Shown: one piece after another, positions 60,613-64,000 of the stretch
Numbering within the stretch: position 1 is the stretch's first letter
How the letters are laid out: the number at the start of each line of letters is the position of its first letter
Assembly: GCF_025118155.1 (NCBI RefSeq)
Contig: NW_026251398.1
Coordinates: forward strand, 496,001-560,000
Reading direction: 5' to 3'
Source: Cokeromyces recurvatus
Lineage: Eukaryota > Mucoromycota > Mucoromycetes > Mucorales > Mucoraceae
DNA length: 64,000 nucleotides
Program-made: the position numbers and the translations under genes
The notes under the pieces: generated by a model
Seen by the model: the letters and a program-made list of their open reading frames with translations, nothing else
The model's database searches: none
What the model was told of the DNA's origin: nothing

Positions 60613-61576
60613 ATGGCATATTTTGTGCGTTTAAGTGGGATCGTACTATCTTCCTTATTATATGAATGTGCTAATGCAGAAAGAGATATTGTAAAAAGCA
60701 ATAAATAATATTGTATACTTGACTCACTTTAAGCATACTAGGAAGGCTTCCTTTTAGGTACACTATCATTTAAAACTACTTTAACCAACGATGATTCATC
60801 AGAACATGCATTTGAAAAACGAGAAGATTTTATAAGTAAACACACACACATACATATATATATATAATGACCTTTCAGAATTCAATTTAACATTATATTA
60901 GTTATTCATGGATATCAAATACTTAAAGAGAAGCCTTATGATAGTAATGGTAATGTAGTGAAACATTTGTTTACTTCACAGCAAAAGGATGTGTCTTCTG
61001 TTGTAGGTTATTTTAAATTTAGAAGACAAACGGATGTTTCATTATCTGTACGAGATCGATTGTGGATGAAATCTTATGCATCAAATATACCACATGGCTG
61101 TATTGCCATCATTTCTTCAAATAATTTTTCTGATCCTTCAACTCAAACATTTGAATTTGCTTTTTGGGATATGAAGAATTCAGAAAAGTAAAAAGAAAAT
61201 AATAACAGTTATAAAAGTCATTCACCGTTATACTTATTATTATTTTTTTTTTTTGTAAGTAAATTGCCTATTAACATTGCAAACATGAAAGAAAGTACAC
61301 TTGGTTATAAAAGTTTCATCTCAAATGCACCACACACGTAATTACCAACTATCCTAATACCTAGCTCTTTTGCATTAACTTTCATTTTATAGAAACCAAT
61401 TCCTGCCATCAACAAAAAACATTTCTGCTGAAATAATCGTCAAACAGTATGAAGACATGTACCAAACATCTATTCATTCTTTGAAAGAATATACAGATAA
61501 AATTATAAAAAAGGAGGCAAAATTACTAGCTTTAAAGAAGGAGATTTTAGAGCTTGAAGCAAAGAACAAGAAGTAA
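60613..61576 (+). CDS. Abraxas/FAM175-like MPN-domain protein
   Basis: Five exons (60613-60690, 60742-60835, 60902-61187, 61260-61337, 61393-61576) give 239 aa. The MPN domain spans residues 1-160: RLSGIVLSSLLYECANAERD, then IEGFLLGTLSFKTTL, then VVGYFKFRRQTDVSLSVRDR and CIAIISSNNFSDPSTQTFEF. The catalytic JAMM zinc ligands (H-x-H...D) are absent. GWFRFRR-like wording and a C-terminal coiled coil (EYTDKIIKKEAKLLALKKEI) are the hallmarks of Abraxas and Abro1. These are scaffolds that partner the K63-specific deubiquitinase BRCC36 in BRCA1-A and BRISC complexes. A BRCC36 partner is predicted elsewhere in the genome. The short first exon fits the family start. Confidence 0.75.
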
Positions 61577-61778
61577 TTACCAAGAATTGATTACATATTC
61601 TGATTAAGTGGTGTTTTGATTAAAAAACAGACAATAACAATGAAAATGCTTAGCAAAAAAAAAAAAATACTTTGTTATCTCCGCCGCTTAGAATTTTTTT
61701 TTTAACAAAATTAAAAAAAAAAATAACAACCTGTACTTCTGCTTTAACTTTTTTTTTCTATAATTAATAAATCCAATA
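61577..61778. other. Short spacer
   Basis: Two hundred nt of A/T-rich DNA separate the Abraxas-like stop codon from the helicase ATG. It must hold the 3' UTR and the next promoter. Confidence 0.4.
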
Positions 61779-64000
61779 ATGAAAAGGGTTGTCAATTTCC
61801 AGGAACAGGATCCTATTGAAAAAGAATGGGAGTTTAAAGATAAATCAATCGAAAATAACAATAAAAAGAGAAAAACAAATAAGGAGCATAAGTTCAATGC
61901 TAAAAATAAATCAGGAAGTAGATTAGATCGTACTGATTACAAAAAAAAGAAAATGGAAATGTTAGAATTTAGGAAACAATTACCAATTTATTCAGGTAAT
62001 TGATAAAAAAAATACTATTGATCATTTAGTGTAATTGACATTATTATAAAGGTCGAGAAGCCATTATACAAAGTATGAAAGAAACTGATACAATGATTGT
62101 TATGGGTGAGACAGGTTCAGGAAAAACAACTCGTAAGCATTCTTATTTCAAGAGAAAGATTTTTCTTTAAACAATTAATACATGGATTTATGTTTTAGAG
62201 ATACCACAATTTTTAGTTGAAGCAGGTTTAGTATCAAAAGATTTAGGTGGTGTAGCTATTACACAACCTCGTCGAGTTGCTGCAGTCAATTTAGCCAAAC
62301 GTGTAGCAGAAGAGACCATGACACGATTAGGAACTAAAGTTGGTTATACAGTCCGTTTTGATGATACATCTAGTCCACAAACCATTATCAAATACCTTAC
62401 TGATGGTATGCTATTGCGTGAAATTCTATCAGATGAACTCCTTTTAAGATACAAAATTGTTATCCTCGATGAAGCACATGAACGTACATTAAGAACAGAC
62501 ATGTTGTTTGGTATGATTAAAAAGATTCAAGAAATAAGACAGAAAAAGTATGAAGCTGGAGAAAAAGGTATTCAACCTTTAAAGATTATTGTCATGAGTG
62601 CCACATTAGATGCCGAGAAATTCAGTGAATTCTTTAATAATGCAAAGATTCTTTATGTATCGGGTCGTTTATACCCTGTCGACACAATGTTTACAGTCGA
62701 ACCACAAAACGATTATTTGGATGCAGCACTTGTCTCGATCTTTCAAATTCATGTGAATAATCCAAAAGGAGATATTCTCGTCTTTTTACCAGGTCAAGAT
62801 GCAATTGAGAGTTTAGCTGCACTTGTTCAGGAATACTCAGCTCAATTAAGACCACAACAACAAAAATTGATGGCATGTCCACTATTTGCAGCCTTACCCC
62901 CTTCTCAACAACAAAGAGTTTTCGATCCAGCACCAGAAAATACACGTAAGGTTATTTTAGCTACGAATATTGCAGAAACAAGTATTACAATTCCAGGTAT
63001 TCGCTATGTAATTGATAGTGGGTTAGCTAAATTACGTGGATTTAATCCAAAGATTGGCGTTGAATCACTTTTATTACATCCTATTTCAAAGAGTTCAGCA
63101 TGGCAAAGAACAGGTCGCGCAGGTAGAGAGGCTGCTGGTGTTTGTTACAGATTGTATACCGAGAATGTATTTAAAGAATTAGAGGATGATACTGTTCCTG
63201 AGATTAGACGATGTAACCTTTCTTCAGCAGTTCTTTCATTAAAGGCAAGTGGGATCGATAATGTGCTTGAATTTGATTATATGGATAGACCTTCAAGAGC
63301 GTCTCTCATACGTGCCTTGGAGGAATTATATGCTTTAGGAGCTATTGATGATAAGGGTTGTCTCTCTGATTTGGGTAAACAGATGGCTGAATTTCCACTT
63401 GATCCAACCTATTCAAAGGTTCTTATTCAGTCAAAAGAATATGGTTGTTCATTAGAAGTAATTGCTATCATTTCTTTATTATCTGTTGATTCCATCTTTT
63501 TTACTCCTTCTGATAAGCGTGAGCAAGCAGCTGAAGCAAGAAAGAAGTTTCTTCATCCTGATGGCGATCACTTGACTCTTTTAAATGTACTTAAATCATA
63601 TTGGGAAGTGAAAGGTGATATTGAATGGTGTAGAGAAAATTTTATTAATAATCGAAATATGAAGATTGCTATGGTAAAAAAAAAAGAAAAAAAAGAAAAA
63701 TACAAATTATTAGTCAATATTGAGTATTTTTTAACAATTTTAATTAGGAAGTACGAGATCAACTTATTCGATTTTGTGAGCGAATTGATATGGATCCAAA
63801 TAGTACATGTGGAGGAGAAACAGACAATGTCTTGAAGTGTTTCTTAACAGGCTTTTTCCAAAATACGGCACTATTACAGCCTGATGGATCTTACAAGAGC
63901 GTTGCAGGTAGCCAAGTAGTCAAGATTCATCCTGGATCTGCTATGTTTGGTAAACGAGTAGAAGGAATCATGTATAATGAATTAGTATTCACTACAAAAC
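61779..64000 (+). CDS. DEAH-box RNA helicase (Dhr2/DHX33-like), 3' end beyond window
   Basis: Exons 61779-61995, 62052-62132, 62199-63673 and 63748 onward run off the window; 675 codons are visible. After a basic N-terminus (NNNKKRKTNKEHK), all helicase motifs are present: GETGSGKTTQIPQF (Walker A, split by an intron), TQPRRVAAVNLAKRVAEE, ILDEAHERTLRTD (DEAH), MSATLD, LVFLPGQDAIE, ATNIAETSITI and QRTGRAGREAAG. A winged-helix/ratchet region follows, then the start of the OB-fold (KIHPGSAMFGKRVEGIMYNE). The short N-terminus and the sequence IIKYLTDGMLLREILSDELL fit the group of yeast Dhr2 and human DHX33, which act in rRNA processing. Prp43 or Prp22 are less likely. It should unwind RNA using ATP, probably in the nucleolus. 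Confidence 0.9.

Overview
The window is a eukaryotic nuclear contig, almost certainly from an early-diverging filamentous fungus of the Mucoromycota, probably Mucorales. The evidence is short introns (about 50-120 nt, GT-AG) in nearly every gene, very AT-rich spacers with A/T homopolymers of 25-60 nt, and fungal gene content: fused NAD(P)H glutamate synthase, Trs120, a Rom2-type RhoGEF, a Zn2Cys6 regulator and GNA1. No bacterial operons, CRISPR arrays, rRNA or viral genes were seen. The genus cannot be fixed from the sequence alone. I spliced the genes by hand; nearly every model below keeps one reading frame across all its junctions, and the exceptions are stated.

Layout. 1-2169 (+) is the 3' end of glutamate synthase. 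2967-4175 (-) is an Scd6/LSM14 mRNP protein. 6851-8868 (+) is an uncharacterised protein resembling ATP-grasp enzymes. 9176-14088 (-) is the 16-exon TRAPPII subunit Trs120. Only 66 nt upstream of it, 14155-14722 (-) encodes a small protein resembling the bacterial RNase P protein RnpA. 16053-16512 (+) is a tiny gene in a GC-rich island. 18300-19390 (+) holds a decayed alpha/beta-hydrolase. 19553-21427 (-) is an ankyrin protein, 22314-22838 (-) a small membrane protein, 23150-24249 (+) a polytopic membrane protein, 25703-28496 (+) a Zn2Cys6 regulator and 28785-29446 (+) a four-helix membrane protein.

Second half. 31865-33003 (-) is a SERBP1/HABP4-type RNA-binding protein. 33672-35368 (-) is an S6-kinase-like AGC kinase. 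A MyTH4-RhoGAP (37156-39785, +) converges on a DEP-DH-PH-CNH RhoGEF (39859-43929, -). 45122-46087 (-) is a secreted protein, 48196-49721 (+) a KCTD-like BTB protein and 49836-51647 (+) a surface protein resembling periplasmic binding proteins. 52124-53322 (+) is a dead Tc1/mariner-type transposase. 53545-54277 (-) is GNA1 with a one-base frameshift, 55864-58477 (+) an F-box protein, and 58956-59027 (-) a tRNA-Gln(UUG). 60613-61576 (+) is an Abraxas-like MPN protein, and from 61779 (+) a DEAH-box helicase runs off the end.

The genes are mostly unrelated housekeeping and signalling functions. Two neighbourhoods look meaningful. One is the RhoGAP/RhoGEF convergent pair, which has opposite actions on Rho GTPases and 73 nt between stop codons. 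The other is the RnpA-like gene beside Trs120. It is the best candidate for something undescribed: a nuclear gene for a bacterial-type RNase P protein in a fungal lineage whose mitochondrial genomes are known to carry bacteria-like RNase P RNAs.
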